DNA of 63,970 nt from Mesorhizobium sp. STM 4661 (lineage in GTDB: Bacteria > Pseudomonadota > Alphaproteobacteria > Rhizobiales > Rhizobiaceae): assembly GCF_000359125.1 (NCBI RefSeq), contig NZ_CAAF010000020.1:1-63970 (forward strand). The letters run 5' to 3'. Below are positions 45,367 through 54,911 of this stretch, in pieces. Numbering within the stretch: position 1 is the first letter of the stretch; every line of letters begins with the position of its first letter. Below the pieces are notes generated by a model, which searched no databases, was not told the origin of the DNA, and saw only the letters and a list, made by a program, of their open reading frames with translations. The position numbers were made by a program, and so were the translations under genes.

Positions 45367-46443
45367 TCAACCGCGACGGCTGATCCGCGTGAAATGGCCC
45401 ATCTTGCGGCCAGGCCGGGCCTCGGCCTTGCCATAGAGATGCAGCATCAGGTCGGGCTCGGCGAGCAGGGCTGGAACGCGCAAGACATCGTCGCCGATCA
45501 GGTTTTCCATGACGCAGTCAAAATGGCGGCCGGGATTTCCCAGCGGCAGGCCGGCGACGGCGCGAATGTGCTGCTCGAACTGCGAGACGGTGCAGGCGGC
45601 TTCAGTCCAGTGGCCGGAATTGTGGACGCGCGGCGCGATCTCGTTGGCCAGCAACGAACCGTCGGCAAGGACAAAGAATTCGACGCCGATGACGCCGACA
45701 TAGTCCAGCGCCGCGAGTATCCTTGCCGCCGCCGCCTGCGCTGTCGCTGCTGTTTCGGACCTTATCCTGGCCGGCAGGGTCGAGCTGTGCAGTATGCCGT
45801 CGCGGTGGACATTCTCGGCCGGATCATAGGCGGCGAGCGAACCGTCGATGCCGCGCGCCGCGATCACCGAAATCTCGCGCTCGAAGGCGACGAAGGATTC
45901 GAGGATCAGCGGCACATTGCCCAGCGCCTCGCAGGTGCCGGCAAAGCCGCCCGTTTCCATGTTGCGGAAGACGCGCTGGCCCTTGCCGTCGTAGCCCATG
46001 CGCCGCGTCTTCAATATGCCGCTGCCGTCGAACTTTTTCAGCGCCACCGTCAGTTCATCGTCATTGTCGACGGGACGGAAATCCGCGGTTTGTATGCCGC
46101 TGCCGTTGAGGAATTTTTTCTCCGCCACCCGGTCCTGCGCCACTTCCAGCGCGCGCGCCGGCGGATAGACCGGAACCGTGGCGGCAAGCGCGCTGGCTGC
46201 CACGACCGGCACGTTCTCGAACTCGTAGGTGACGACGGCGCTGACTGCTGCCAGTTCGGCAAGTGCCGCCGTATCGTCATAGGCAGCAACAATCTGCCGG
46301 TTGGCAACCTGTGCGGCCGGGCAATCCGCCTGCGGCTCGAGGATAACGATGCGGTAGCCGAGACGTGCCGCTGATATGGCCAGCATGCGGCCGAGCTGGC
46401 CGCCGCCGATGATCCCGATGGTCGATCCCGCGGGCAGGCTCAC
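45367..46443 (-). CDS. purK: 5-(carboxyamino)imidazole ribonucleotide synthase
   Basis: This 358-residue ATP-grasp enzyme converts AIR, ATP and bicarbonate to N5-CAIR in purine synthesis. The N-terminal [23 protein letters not shown] is diagnostic, followed by [12 protein letters not shown] in the ATP-grasp domain and [13 protein letters not shown] in the C-terminal part. It overlaps purE by four bases, so the two subunits of the pathway step are coupled. Confidence 0.95.
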   Translation of the reverse strand: MSLPAGSTIGIIGGGQLGRMLAISAARLGYRIVILEPQADCPAAQVANRQIVAAYDDTAALAELAAVSAVVTYEFENVPVVAASALAATVPVYPPARALEVAQDRVAEKKFLNGSGIQTADFRPVDNDDELTVALKKFDGSGILKTRRMGYDGKGQRVFRNMETGGFAGTCEALGNVPLILESFVAFEREISVIAARGIDGSLAAYDPAENVHRDGILHSSTLPARIRSETAATAQAAAARILAALDYVGVIGVEFFVLADGSLLANEIAPRVHNSGHWTEAACTVSQFEQHIRAVAGLPLGNPGRHFDCVMENLIGDDVLRVPALLAEPDLMLHLYGKAEARPGRKMGHFTRISRRG

Positions 46444-46967
46444 GGCGCGTCCGTGGGTTCGGCTGCGACCTTGGCGGTCTGGGCGGCGCGCCAGCTATCC
46501 AGCCGGGCAGCCAGTTCTTCGTCGTTCAGCGCCAGCACGGCTGCGGCCAAAAGGGCGGCGTTGGTGGCACCCGCCTTGCCGATGGCCAGCGTGCCGACCG
46601 GAATGCCGGCCGGCATCTGCACGATGGAGAGCAACGAATCCTGTCCGGACAGCACCTTCGATTCCACCGGCACGCCGAAAACCGGCAGCGGCGTCATCGC
46701 CGCCGTCATGCCGGGCAGGTGTGCTGCACCGCCGGCGCCGGCAATAATCACCTGAAAACCGGCCGCCTTGGCGCCCTTGGCGAAATCATAGAGCCGGTCG
46801 GGGGTGCGATGCGCCGAGACGATCAGCCTTTTGTGCGGGATGCCCAGCGCCTCCAGCGTCTCGGCGGCGTGGCGCATCGTCGCCCAGTCGGACTGGCTGC
46901 CCATGATGATGGCGACGTCGGCGCGTTGATCGTCCAAGCTTCTGCTCCCGGCGGCAAAGGCGCGCAT
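46440..46967 (-). CDS. purE: 5-(carboxyamino)imidazole ribonucleotide mutase
   Basis: This ~175-residue enzyme converts N5-CAIR to CAIR, the step after Pur[15 protein letters not shown], the conserved [13 protein letters not shown] with the active-site His, and [11 protein letters not shown] are all present. The ATG at 46967 gives a 17-residue N-terminal extension; a TTG at 46937, closer to the usual PurE start, has a better ribosome site and cannot be excluded. Confidence 0.95.
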   Translation of the reverse strand: MRAFAAGSRSLDDQRADVAIIMGSQSDWATMRHAAETLEALGIPHKRLIVSAHRTPDRLYDFAKGAKAAGFQVIIAGAGGAAHLPGMTAAMTPLPVFGVPVESKVLSGQDSLLSIVQMPAGIPVGTLAIGKAGATNAALLAAAVLALNDEELAARLDSWRAAQTAKVAAEPTDAP

Positions 46968-47069
46968 TAGCCGAATTCGGTGAGAGCCGCAAGGATTGCC
47001 GCCGCCAGCCAGCATTCGCGCGCATGGTTCCGTCGTTGTCGAAGCAACAGCCGAACGAGTCGACCAGCT

Positions 47070-48275
47070 CTAATCCGGCCAGCGCAAGGCGCCGGACGAC
47101 ACCTTGCGCGCCTCTTTCATGGCGTCCGCAGGTCGCTCGGACGCGGTCAACACCGCCCGCATGCGCTCGGCGACGATCTCCGCCTCGCCGGGATGAAGAT
47201 TGCAGGGGTCGAGGAAGAAGTGGCCGCGCTCCACCTCGTGGTTGCGCACGATGATGGGAGGCGAGCCTGCCGCCAGCGCCGAGGCGAGGCCGGCGGCGCT
47301 GAAGCGGCTTTCCGGCCGGACGAAGACCTGCAGGCGGTCGAGCGGGTTGGCGGTCGGATCGGGGATGATCTCGGCGCTAATTCCGGCAATGTCTTGCAAG
47401 GCGTCCTTCCACAGATTGAGCGCCGCTTCCTCCCTCTGCCGGATGCCGGCATGGTCACGCTTTTCCCAGGCTTCGAGTGCCGCCATGGTGCCGGCGATGC
47501 TTTCCTTGCCGATCTTCATGGCGCGCGCAACACCACGGTTCTGGAGATAGGCGGCGCGTACCAGATCCTTGCGCCCTGTCACGATGCCGCTGGTCGGCCC
47601 CGAGAGGAATTTGTGCCCGCTGTAGATGACGATGTCGGCGCCGCGCGCAAGGAATCCGCGCAGATCATATTCCGAGGCGGCGTCGACAATCACCGGAACA
47701 CCCTTGGCGTGGCAGATCTCGCAGAATTCCTCCAGCGACAGCATGCCGTATTGCACGGTGTGGTGGGCAACGACGTAGAGGCCGGCCGCCGTGCGGTCCC
47801 GGATCGCGTCGCGCACATGGTAATCCTGCGTGACACTGACCGTGCCGGCCGGGATGGTCCTGGCCCCGGCAAGGCGGATCGACTGGTCGATCGGCGCGCC
47901 GTAATTGACGATGTGGCCGAGCTGTACGATGACCTCCGACTTCAGCCCTTCCGTGTCGTCCGGCAGCCGCTCGATCGCGAGCAGATTGGTGCCGGTCATG
48001 GCGCCGGCAATCGCCATGGTGATGCCGCTGGCACAGCAAGCGGTGATGAAGCCGGCCTCACCGCCGGTGAGGCGCGCGACGACCGTGCTTGCGGCACGTT
48101 GCAGATCGTCCATCTCCACCCACTGCGAGGCGATTTCCGCCATCGCGCTGATCGCTTCCGGAACGATGATCGAAGCGCCGAGCGCCGTCATCGTGCCGGA
48201 AACATTGATGATCGGGCGAAGGCCGAGCCGTTCGCGGATTGTCGTGTTGGAGCCGTTTGCGGAATAGGTTTTCAT
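47070..48275 (-). CDS. SelA-like PLP-dependent enzyme (putative ammonia-lyase)
   Basis: This 401-residue protein has the aminotransferase class V/SelA-like fold. The Schiff-base lysine is predicted in [13 protein letters not shown], the cofactor Asp in [13 protein letters not shown], and the phosphate-binding small residues in [10 protein letters not shown]. The [14 protein letters not shown] start resembles the SelA/DgaE family (selenocysteine synthase, D-glucosaminate-6-phosphate ammonia-lyase). No Sec genes are nearby. It is encoded with RidA and an ABC importer, so elimination chemistry on an imported amino compound, yielding an enamine that RidA clears, is the best inference. Confidence 0.8.
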   Translation of the reverse strand: MKTYSANGSNTTIRERLGLRPIINVSGTMTALGASIIVPEAISAMAEIASQWVEMDDLQRAASTVVARLTGGEAGFITACCASGITMAIAGAMTGTNLLAIERLPDDTEGLKSEVIVQLGHIVNYGAPIDQSIRLAGARTIPAGTVSVTQDYHVRDAIRDRTAAGLYVVAHHTVQYGMLSLEEFCEICHAKGVPVIVDAASEYDLRGFLARGADIVIYSGHKFLSGPTSGIVTGRKDLVRAAYLQNRGVARAMKIGKESIAGTMAALEAWEKRDHAGIRQREEAALNLWKDALQDIAGISAEIIPDPTANPLDRLQVFVRPESRFSAAGLASALAAGSPPIIVRNHEVERGHFFLDPCNLHPGEAEIVAERMRAVLTASERPADAMKEARKVSSGALRWPD

Positions 48276-48300
48276 CGTTCGCTTATCCATGGGTGAAAAG

Positions 48301-48762
48301 TCAGGCGGCGATCTCGACGACCGCCTCGATTTCGACTGTGATGTTCCCCGGCAAGGAGCCGACGCCGATCGCCGAGCGGGCATGCCCGCCAATATTATCG
48401 AAAACATCGGCGAAAAGATCGGAGCAGCCGTTCACCACTTTCGGGTGGTCGCTGAAGGTCGGGATCGCATTGACGAAGCCAAGCAGCTTGACGATGCGCA
48501 CGATACGGCTGAGGTCGCCGGCGGCTGCATGCATGACGGCGAGCAGGTTCAAGCCGGTAAGACGGGCATGCGCATAGGCCTCTTCCACCGTGACGTCGTC
48601 GCCGACCTTGCCGGTGTAGAACGTGCCATCGGCGCGTAATGGCCCCTGGCCGGAGAGGAAGATGAGCCGTCCGCTCTCGGCATGGGTGACGAAGTTGGCG
48701 ATGGGTGTCGGCGGCTCGGGCAGGGTCAGGCCCAGTTCGGCGAGCCGGATGTAAGGCGTCAT
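48301..48762 (-). CDS. RidA family imine/enamine deaminase
   Basis: This 153-residue protein is a Rid (YjgF/YER057c) family member that hydrolyses reactive enamine/imine intermediates made by PLP enzymes. [12 protein letters not shown] and the C-terminal [24 protein letters not shown] are characteristic; the Arg in ARSAIG corresponds to the catalytic Arg of E. coli RidA. It is longer than standard RidA by an N-terminal segment. It lies between the ABC ATPase and the PLP enzyme genes. Confidence 0.88.
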   Translation of the reverse strand: MTPYIRLAELGLTLPEPPTPIANFVTHAESGRLIFLSGQGPLRADGTFYTGKVGDDVTVEEAYAHARLTGLNLLAVMHAAAGDLSRIVRIVKLLGFVNAIPTFSDHPKVVNGCSDLFADVFDNIGGHARSAIGVGSLPGNITVEIEAVVEIAA

Positions 48763-48797
48763 AAAAAGCTCCTTGCGACAGCTTTCGCTGCCCAGTG

Positions 48798-49586
48798 TCA
48801 GAAATGCGAGGCGCGGAACCGCGCCAGGAAGTTGCGAAGGCGTTCGTTCTCGATCTCCGCCCCCAGAATCTCGGCCGGCGGCCCGGCAGCGCTGACGCTG
48901 CCATCCGCCATGAAGACGATGCGGCTCGAGGCGTCGCGCGCAAAGGCCATCTCATGCGTGACCATCAGCATCGTCATGCCGTCCTCGGCCAGGCGGCGCA
49001 CGACCTCGAGCACCTCGCCGACGAGTTCCGGGTCGAGCGCGGAGGTTATTTCGTCAAGGAGCAGGATCTTCGGCTCCATCGCCACGGCGCGGGCAATGCC
49101 GACGCGCTGCTGCTGGCCGCCGGAAAGCTCGGCCGGCAAACTGTCGGCCTTGTGGGCGAGGCCGACCCGGCCAAGCCAGTGCTCGGCGATCTGGCGGGCC
49201 TCGGCGTCGCTCTTGCCACGCACCTTGCGGAGCCCGAGCATGATGTTACCGGCCGCGGTCAGATGCGGAAAAAGGTTGAAGCTCTGGAACACCATGCCGG
49301 TCTCGGCGCGCATCGCCGCCAGATCGCGCTCGCTGCGGCGCTGGCGTGTTGCGGCCTCGCGGTAGCCGACCTCCCTGCCGTCGATGCGGATGGAGCCGCT
49401 GTCATAGCTCTCGAGGAAGTTGACGCAGCGCAGCAGCGTGGTCTTGCCGCTGCCGGACGGCCCGATGACCGACACCACCTCGCCGCGCTTTACCTCAAGG
49501 CTGACGGCTCGCAGCACCTCGACGGCGCCGAAGGCCTTGGAGACATCGCGTACATCGAGCAGCGCGGCATTGGCGTTTGCGGACAT
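48798..49586 (-). CDS. Amino acid ABC transporter ATP-binding protein
   Basis: This 262-residue ATPase of the GlnQ/HisP family has Walker A GPSGSGKTT, Q-loop FQSFNLFPH, signature LSGGQQQR, Walker B LLLDEITSALDPE and VTHEMAFARD. The start at 49586 (MSANANAALLDV) is chosen because the longer frame overlaps the upstream permease deeply. It energises the two permeases encoded just before it. Confidence 0.9.
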   Translation of the reverse strand: MSANANAALLDVRDVSKAFGAVEVLRAVSLEVKRGEVVSVIGPSGSGKTTLLRCVNFLESYDSGSIRIDGREVGYREAATRQRRSERDLAAMRAETGMVFQSFNLFPHLTAAGNIMLGLRKVRGKSDAEARQIAEHWLGRVGLAHKADSLPAELSGGQQQRVGIARAVAMEPKILLLDEITSALDPELVGEVLEVVRRLAEDGMTMLMVTHEMAFARDASSRIVFMADGSVSAAGPPAEILGAEIENERLRNFLARFRASHF

Positions 49587-49590
49587 ATTG

Positions 49591-50241
49591 CTATTCCCGA
49601 ATGAAGGAGAAACGCCGCTCCAACCGCCGGCTGGCGAGCGAAAGGGCATAGTTGACCGCGAAGTAGACGAGCGCGCCGAAGATGTAGAGCGGCATAGCCT
49701 CGTAGGTGCGGCCGATGACCTGGTTGATGGCCTGCATCAGGTCGGTGATGCCGAGCAGCGAGACCAGCGCGCTGCCCTTCACCGCATCGGTGACGCCATT
49801 GATCCATGGCGGCAGGAAGCGCCTGAACGCCTGCGGGAAGATGACATAGGCCAGGCGCTGGCGAAAGGTCAGGCCGATCGCCATCGCCGCTTCGGACTGC
49901 CCCTTCGGGATGGAGGCGACCGCGCCCCTGAGATACTCGACGACCTGCGCCGTCTTGAACAAGGTGAGCGCCAGCACGGCCGCCCAGAAGGACTGCAAAT
50001 GGACGCCGACGGCGGGCAGGCCGTAATAGACGAAGAAGATGAGCACCAGGATCGGAATGCCGCGGATGGTGTCGCTGAAAATGCGCACCGCCCAGCGCAG
50101 TGGAACCGGACCGTAGACGAGCCCGACGCCCATCAATACGCCAGCGATGAGCGACAGCACCACGACCAGCAGCGACACCCAGAGCGTCAGGGCGAAACCC
50201 TCGGCCAGGAAGGGCAAGGCGTAGAGAATCTGGCCGAGCAT
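49591..50241 (-). CDS. Amino acid ABC transporter permease
   Basis: This 216-residue membrane protein has about five helices and the EAA loop (ASIPKGQSEAAMAIGLTFRQRL followed by IFPQAFRRFLPPW, read in pieces). It forms a heterodimeric channel with the second permease, whose stop is directly adjacent to its start. The next gene is the ATPase. Confidence 0.9.
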   Translation of the reverse strand: MLGQILYALPFLAEGFALTLWVSLLVVVLSLIAGVLMGVGLVYGPVPLRWAVRIFSDTIRGIPILVLIFFVYYGLPAVGVHLQSFWAAVLALTLFKTAQVVEYLRGAVASIPKGQSEAAMAIGLTFRQRLAYVIFPQAFRRFLPPWINGVTDAVKGSALVSLLGITDLMQAINQVIGRTYEAMPLYIFGALVYFAVNYALSLASRRLERRFSFIRE

Positions 50242-50907
50242 CTAGCGTGCCGCCCTGAACCGGCGCTCGACAAGCCGAAGCGCGAAAAGCAGCACATAGC
50301 CCGTCAGCAGATACATGGCCGTCACCACCAGGTAGACCTCCACGATCCGGAACGTGTTGAAGTTGATCCATTGAGCGCCGTAAGTGAGTTCGGGCACCGA
50401 GATGACGGAGGCGACCGAGGTGTCCTTGAACAGCGACAGGAAGGTGTTGGAGAGCGCCGGCAGCGTGATGCGCAGCATGGTCGGCAGCCGCACATGGATG
50501 AGCCTTTGCCAGGGCGTCAGGCCGATCGCCTTGCCGGCGTCGATCTGGCCGCGCGGAACGGCTTCGAGCCCCGAGCGAAACACCTCGACCAGATAGGCGC
50601 CGCTATAGAGCGAGAGCGTGGCGATGAATGAGGTCTGCGCGGAGTAGGCGATGTCGACCACGGTCGGCAGGCCGTAGAAGACCAGATAGACAAGCAGGAT
50701 CAACGGCACGTTGCGGATGAACTCGACATAGGCGGCGATGACGGCCCGCACCACGCGCCCGGCCGAAACGTACCAGACCGCCAGAACGAGGCCGATGACG
50801 ATGCCGATGGCGATCGAGATCACGGCGAGCTCGAGGCTGAGCAGCAGCCCGCCCCAGAGCTTGTCGAAATGCCGCCAGATCAGGTTGAAATTGAGGGCAT
50901 AGCCCAT
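50242..50907 (-). CDS. Amino acid ABC transporter permease
   Basis: This 221-residue permease is the partner of the previous one: EAA loop EAVPRGQIDAGKAIGLTPWQRL, then VRLPTMLRITLPALSN, with the conserved FIRNVPLILLVYLVFYGLP near the N-terminus. It begins 76 bases after the binding-protein gene and is immediately followed by the second permease (no gap). Confidence 0.9.
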   Translation of the reverse strand: MGYALNFNLIWRHFDKLWGGLLLSLELAVISIAIGIVIGLVLAVWYVSAGRVVRAVIAAYVEFIRNVPLILLVYLVFYGLPTVVDIAYSAQTSFIATLSLYSGAYLVEVFRSGLEAVPRGQIDAGKAIGLTPWQRLIHVRLPTMLRITLPALSNTFLSLFKDTSVASVISVPELTYGAQWINFNTFRIVEVYLVVTAMYLLTGYVLLFALRLVERRFRAAR

Positions 50908-50983
50908 GCGTCCGCCTCAGTGCCAAGGGCCATCGAGGAGAAAGAGGCGGAAGGGCGCCAATTGCCGCCCTTCCGCCAGCTAT

Positions 50984-51865
50984 TCAGATGACCGGAAAGC
51001 CGGGATGGCGAGCCGGCGGCTCCAACCCGAAATAGTCCTTGAACGCCGCGTCGTAGAGCGCCGTTTCATGACCGAACATTGCAGTCGCGAAGCTTGTGTT
51101 GACGAAGGCCAGCCAGTCGGGATCGCCTTGCCGCAGCGCCGCACCATAAAGCATCGAGAACCAGCTCTTGCCAGCGTCGAAATATTTGTCCGGATTGCGC
51201 GAGGCGAGCCAGCGCACCGTCGACAGATCGACCGCGGCCGCGTCGGCGCGCTTCGATTCCAGCGCCTGCAGCACGTTGGCCTGGGTGTCGATTTGCATCA
51301 CCTGCGACTCCGGCAGGACGATATGCACATTTGCCTCGGCATCGACGTTCTGCAGGATGGAAATCCGCGTCGCCGAACCACCGGCGAGCAGCTTGTCGAA
51401 GGTCTTGTTCTCAGCGGTCGGCAGGGTCAGCAACGCCACACCTTCAACATAATAGGGCCTGGAGAAGTTGATCAGCTGCGAGCGCTGGGCGGTCATGGTC
51501 ATGAACTGGATGGTGATGTCGACCTTGTTGGTGGTCACGTTGGGAATGCGCTGCGCCGGATCCTGCATGACGAATTCAACCTTGGTCGGATCGTCGAAGA
51601 GACCCTTGGCGAGAATGCGTCCCATGGTGATGTCCATGCCGACGAGTTCGCCGGCATCGTTTTCGAAGTGCCAGGGCGCGTTGGTGCTGCCGGTGCCGAC
51701 GATCAGCTTGCCGCGATCGAGAACGGTGCGCAGCAGGCTGTCTGAGGCTGCCTGAGCCGCGGCCTTCTGGACATCGACCGCTGTGGCCGCGCCCATCACG
51801 CCCGCCGTTGCCAGCCCGGCCATTCCCAGTTTCAGAAAATCACGTCTCTTGGATGTGTCGTTCAC
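50984..51865 (-). CDS. Amino acid ABC transporter substrate-binding protein, Tat-type signal
   Basis: This 293-residue SBP_bac_3 protein begins with a twin-arginine signal (KRRDFLKLGMAGLATAG), so it is probably exported folded. The mature part includes LRTVLDRGKLIVGTGSTNAPWHFENDAGELVGMDI, read in pieces. The GTG at 51865 has an excellent GGAGGTCGC upstream and is preferred over longer frames through the promoter. Its ligand is unknown, probably an amino acid or amino sugar acid. Confidence 0.88.
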   Translation of the reverse strand: MNDTSKRRDFLKLGMAGLATAGVMGAATAVDVQKAAAQAASDSLLRTVLDRGKLIVGTGSTNAPWHFENDAGELVGMDITMGRILAKGLFDDPTKVEFVMQDPAQRIPNVTTNKVDITIQFMTMTAQRSQLINFSRPYYVEGVALLTLPTAENKTFDKLLAGGSATRISILQNVDAEANVHIVLPESQVMQIDTQANVLQALESKRADAAAVDLSTVRWLASRNPDKYFDAGKSWFSMLYGAALRQGDPDWLAFVNTSFATAMFGHETALYDAAFKDYFGLEPPARHPGFPVI

Positions 51866-51921
51866 TGCGACCTCCTTTTCGTGTTGTATTCCCCTTTGCA
51901 ACACATGCGTCAGTGGCAATT

Positions 51922-51965
51922 TGTCTCTTACAAAAGACACATGTATCCTGTACAAGACAGATACT
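51922..51965. promoter_or_regulatory. Candidate IclR operator
   Basis: TGTCT-N8-AGACA (51922-51939) is followed by TGTAT...ATAC around TACAAGACAG (51943-51964). TACAAAAGACA and TACAAGACA are near-repeats. The cluster sits between the divergent IclR gene and the importer operon, where the regulator should bind. Binding is inferred. Confidence 0.4.
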
Positions 51966-51982
51966 AACATCGGGAATCAACA

Positions 51983-52786
51983 ATGCAAGATGGCAATGCC
52001 TTGGCGGCTCGGCTGGATACTGGCCCGGGCGAGGACAGGACTTCGGGCTCTCGCGAGAAGGGTCTCAACCGGGTGCTCCATATTCTGGAGTTCCTGCACG
52101 CAACCCAGCGCGCGGTCGGCATCGGCGACCTCGCCAAGGGCGTGAATGCGCCCCGTTCGACGACCTACACGCTGGTGCGCGAACTCGTCGATGCGGGCCT
52201 GCTGGAAATGGCTGGCGACGGCAATCGGGTCTATTTCGGCAAGAAGCTCTATCTCTACGGAATGGATTATGTCAGGGGCAACGACCTGCTCAGGAGAGGC
52301 CGTCAGGAGGTCGACAATTTGTCGCGCGAGACCGGCGAGACCTCCGAATTGTGCATGCTGCAAAGTGGCCGCTACACGATCGTCCATTCCAGCCCGGGCA
52401 CCAGGCCGTTCCGCATCAGCTCGGCCACCGGCCTGCAGATCCCGCTTCCCTGGACCGCCTCCGGCCGTCTGCTGCTGGCGGGTCTCGAACGGGCCGCGAT
52501 CGAAGACATGGTGTCGGAAGACGACCTCGTCCTGCCGGACGGTCGCAGATTGCGGCTCGACGATTTCATAGCCGATATCGCTACCGCCAAGGCGACCGGC
52601 CATTGCATCACGTCGGGGTTGGTCGATGCCTACACAAAATGCCTGGCCGCGCCGGTCTTCTCGGCGCCCGGCAAGGTGGAGGCGACGATGTGCCTGGTGG
52701 TGCCGATAGACACATCCGAGGCAAAGACCGGCGAGCTCATTGCCTTGCTGCGGGGCCGTGCGGCTAGCCTGTCGATCCCAGGGTGA
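51983..52786 (+). CDS. IclR family transcriptional regulator
   Basis: This 267-residue regulator has an IclR winged HTH near residues 26-70 (GLNRVLHILEFLHATQRAVGIGDLAKGVNAPRSTTYTLVRELVDAGLL, read in pieces) and a C-terminal ligand-binding domain. It is divergent from the importer-RidA-PLP operon, the standard layout for catabolic control by IclR proteins. The start at 51983 is the first ATG after the operator-like repeats. Confidence 0.92.
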   Translation: MQDGNALAARLDTGPGEDRTSGSREKGLNRVLHILEFLHATQRAVGIGDLAKGVNAPRSTTYTLVRELVDAGLLEMAGDGNRVYFGKKLYLYGMDYVRGNDLLRRGRQEVDNLSRETGETSELCMLQSGRYTIVHSSPGTRPFRISSATGLQIPLPWTASGRLLLAGLERAAIEDMVSEDDLVLPDGRRLRLDDFIADIATAKATGHCITSGLVDAYTKCLAAPVFSAPGKVEATMCLVVPIDTSEAKTGELIALLRGRAASLSIPG

Positions 52787-52812
52787 TTTTTTACCCCCTG
52801 GATGCCAGCGCT

Positions 52813-53938
52813 CTAACGGTGAGATTTGCGTTCAACCGCCATGATGTCGTCGGCGACTCGCATAGCCTCCCGCGAGATCTCGCGCAGCAATCCGGTGACA
52901 GGATTGTGGAATCCGATGAGATAGAGGCGCAGGGCCGAGGCTCTTTCGTTGACGCCGCCGCGGACCGGTTGCACGTCCGCCTGCAGGAATTTCGGATAGC
53001 TTGGCCGGTAGCCGGTGGCGAGGATGACGGTATCCAGCTCGACCTCTGTACCGTCGTTGAACAAGGCGCCGGTTTGCATGATCCGCCTCACATCCGGCGC
53101 GACCTTGATGGCGCCGCTGGAGATTGCCCGGACAGTGCCGACATCGATGACCGGTATTCTCGACGCGGTGGCGATCTGTTCCAGCAAGCCCTGTTTCGGT
53201 CGCCGGATGCCGTGCTTTTCAAGGTTGCCGAGCGCGAGGTCGAGGACAATCGGGAACAGTCTGTCGTTGGCGCGCTGGGGCAGCACCTTGGTTGCAAGCA
53301 TTCCGACAAGCTGGATCGGCACGCCGAAAAGTTCGCGCGGCACGATATGGACGCCACTGCGCACCGAGATCGTCGGGTGTGCACCGGCTTCGGCGAGATC
53401 GAGCGCGATCTCCGCGCCGGTGTTGCCCATGCCGATGACCAGCACCGATTGGCCGGCAAAGGGCACTGCGTTGGCATAGTCGGCGCTGTGCAGCACCTTG
53501 CCCCTGAAAGTACCCAATCCCGCAATATCCGGGACGATTGGTTCGGCATTGTTGCCGGTCGCAATGACAATATGGTGCGATCGAAGACAGGTTGATGTGG
53601 CCTCCACAAGCCAATGGCCGTCATCGCGGCGAACCTGGCGCACCGTTTCGCCGAAGCGCGGATGCAGATCGAAGCTGGCGGCATAGGCTTCGAAGTACTG
53701 GGTCACCAGATCGCGTGGCACGTAGCGCGGAAAAGCTCGGGGAAATGGCTGAAGGGAGTGAGGAATACGCCTTGACCGTGTGCAGATGCAGCCGCTCGTA
53801 ATGTCGCCGCCATGCCGGGGCGACCTCATGGTCCTTTTCGAGAATGACGAAATCCAGCCCCGCCCGCGTGAGACAGGCGCTAACGGCCAATCCGGCCGGG
53901 CCGGCGCCGATGACGGCAACGGTCGTCTTCTCTTCCAA
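52813..53938 (-). pseudogene. Flavoprotein monooxygenase (CzcO/FMO-like), frameshifted
   Basis: A flavin-dependent monooxygenase-like gene broken by a frameshift near 53745-53765. The 5' frame encodes TTVAVIGAGPAGLAVSACLT (FAD-binding GxGxxG), and HLHTVKAYSSLP. The 3' frame carries on with PFPRAFPRYVPRDLVTQYFEAYA, the NADP-binding block VLVIGMGNTGAEIALDLAEAG, and the ILATGYRPSYPKFLQ motif. The parts join to a normal CzcO-like protein if one base is added or removed. A TTG at 53938 with a GGGAGG site is the likely start. It could be a real mutation or a sequencing error. Confidence 0.78.
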
Positions 53939-54050
53939 GCGAACCTCCCTTCGCCGGAAGGGTTTCCGACGGCCGCGTGGCAAAAGAGTGTCGCAGGCAG
54001 ACCGGGATCGTGACCCGCGGCTTTACTGAAAAGCCGCCGGTGGCGTTTGC

Positions 54051-54254
54051 TCACGCAATGATGTCGGGAATGATCCGGTCTTCCAGCGCCATCAGCCTGT
54101 CCTTCAGGAAAAGCTTCTTCTTCTTCATGCGCTGGATCTGCAGCGGATCGCAGCTCATGGCGATCATCGCGTTGATGGCGGCGTCGAAATCGGCGTGCTC
54201 CTGCTTCAGCCGAGAATATTCGAGGCGGATATCAGCCTGTTCCTGTTCGGACAT
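54051..54254 (-). CDS. DUF465 (YdcH-like) small protein
   Basis: This 67-residue helical protein (EYSRLKQEHADFDAAINAM and KKKKLFLKDRLMALEDRIIP) belongs to DUF465, whose members are short antiparallel helical hairpins of unknown function. It is divergent from a second DUF465 gene 240 bases away. Confidence 0.88.
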   Translation of the reverse strand: MSEQEQADIRLEYSRLKQEHADFDAAINAMIAMSCDPLQIQRMKKKKLFLKDRLMALEDRIIPDIIA

Positions 54255-54492
54255 TATCTACCGTCTGCACGTCTGCGGCGCCCAAAATGGGCTTGATTTG
54301 GGCGGGGGCGGCATCTTTTGCCACCGGCGCGCAGCCCTTACCACATTTCACATTGTCGTGGAATGCTACCACGCGGCATTCGACATCGATGCCCGATGGT
54401 GGCACACTGTCACTATGCCGTCACAGAGCGAGCCTGCGGTGGACGTGCGTTGACGGCTGCAATCGAGGAAACCATGAAAGGGAGAACCAATC

Positions 54493-54672
54493 ATGTCTCT
54501 TGCATCCCATCTTGATGAGTTGCAGCGGAAACACGGCGACATCGAGCGCGAAATCGACGATGCGATGAACCATCCGTCGGTCGACGACCTCGAAATCGTG
54601 AATCTCAAGCGGCGCAAGCTGGCTATCAAGGACGAGATTGAAAAACTGAAGGCGAAACCGACGACGCACTGA
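54493..54672 (+). CDS. DUF465 (YdcH-like) small protein
   Basis: This 59-residue protein (MSLASHLDELQRKHGDIERE onward, with VNLKRRKLAIKDEIEKL) is a second DUF465 member, in the opposite orientation to the first. It starts at 54493 after GGGAGAACC. Two short helices are predicted. No function is known. Confidence 0.88.
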   Translation: MSLASHLDELQRKHGDIEREIDDAMNHPSVDDLEIVNLKRRKLAIKDEIEKLKAKPTTH

Positions 54673-54911
54673 CGTTCCTCCAGGACTAGCCGCGCCGCTT
54701 ACGGCGCGCGACCATCTCTCCGGCGGCAGCCATGCCGCCGGGAGCGGTGTAGTATTTTAGACTCTGAATGGCTCGGCCATCGGCGACATCGAAGGTGTTT
54801 GCCGCCGCTTTCCTGTTATGGATTTGCTAGGTCTGCCGGACTGTCGCCATTGACAAGCCATCTTTGCTCCTCCACCTCATGCCCGGACCTTCAAGATAAA
54901 AGGCAGCCGGC

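Noticed and set aside
44912..45370. 152-codon minus-strand frame upstream of the DUF3592 remnant
   Set aside because: Only the first 30 codons look protein-like; the rest is low quality, so it is described as degenerate DNA rather than a gene.
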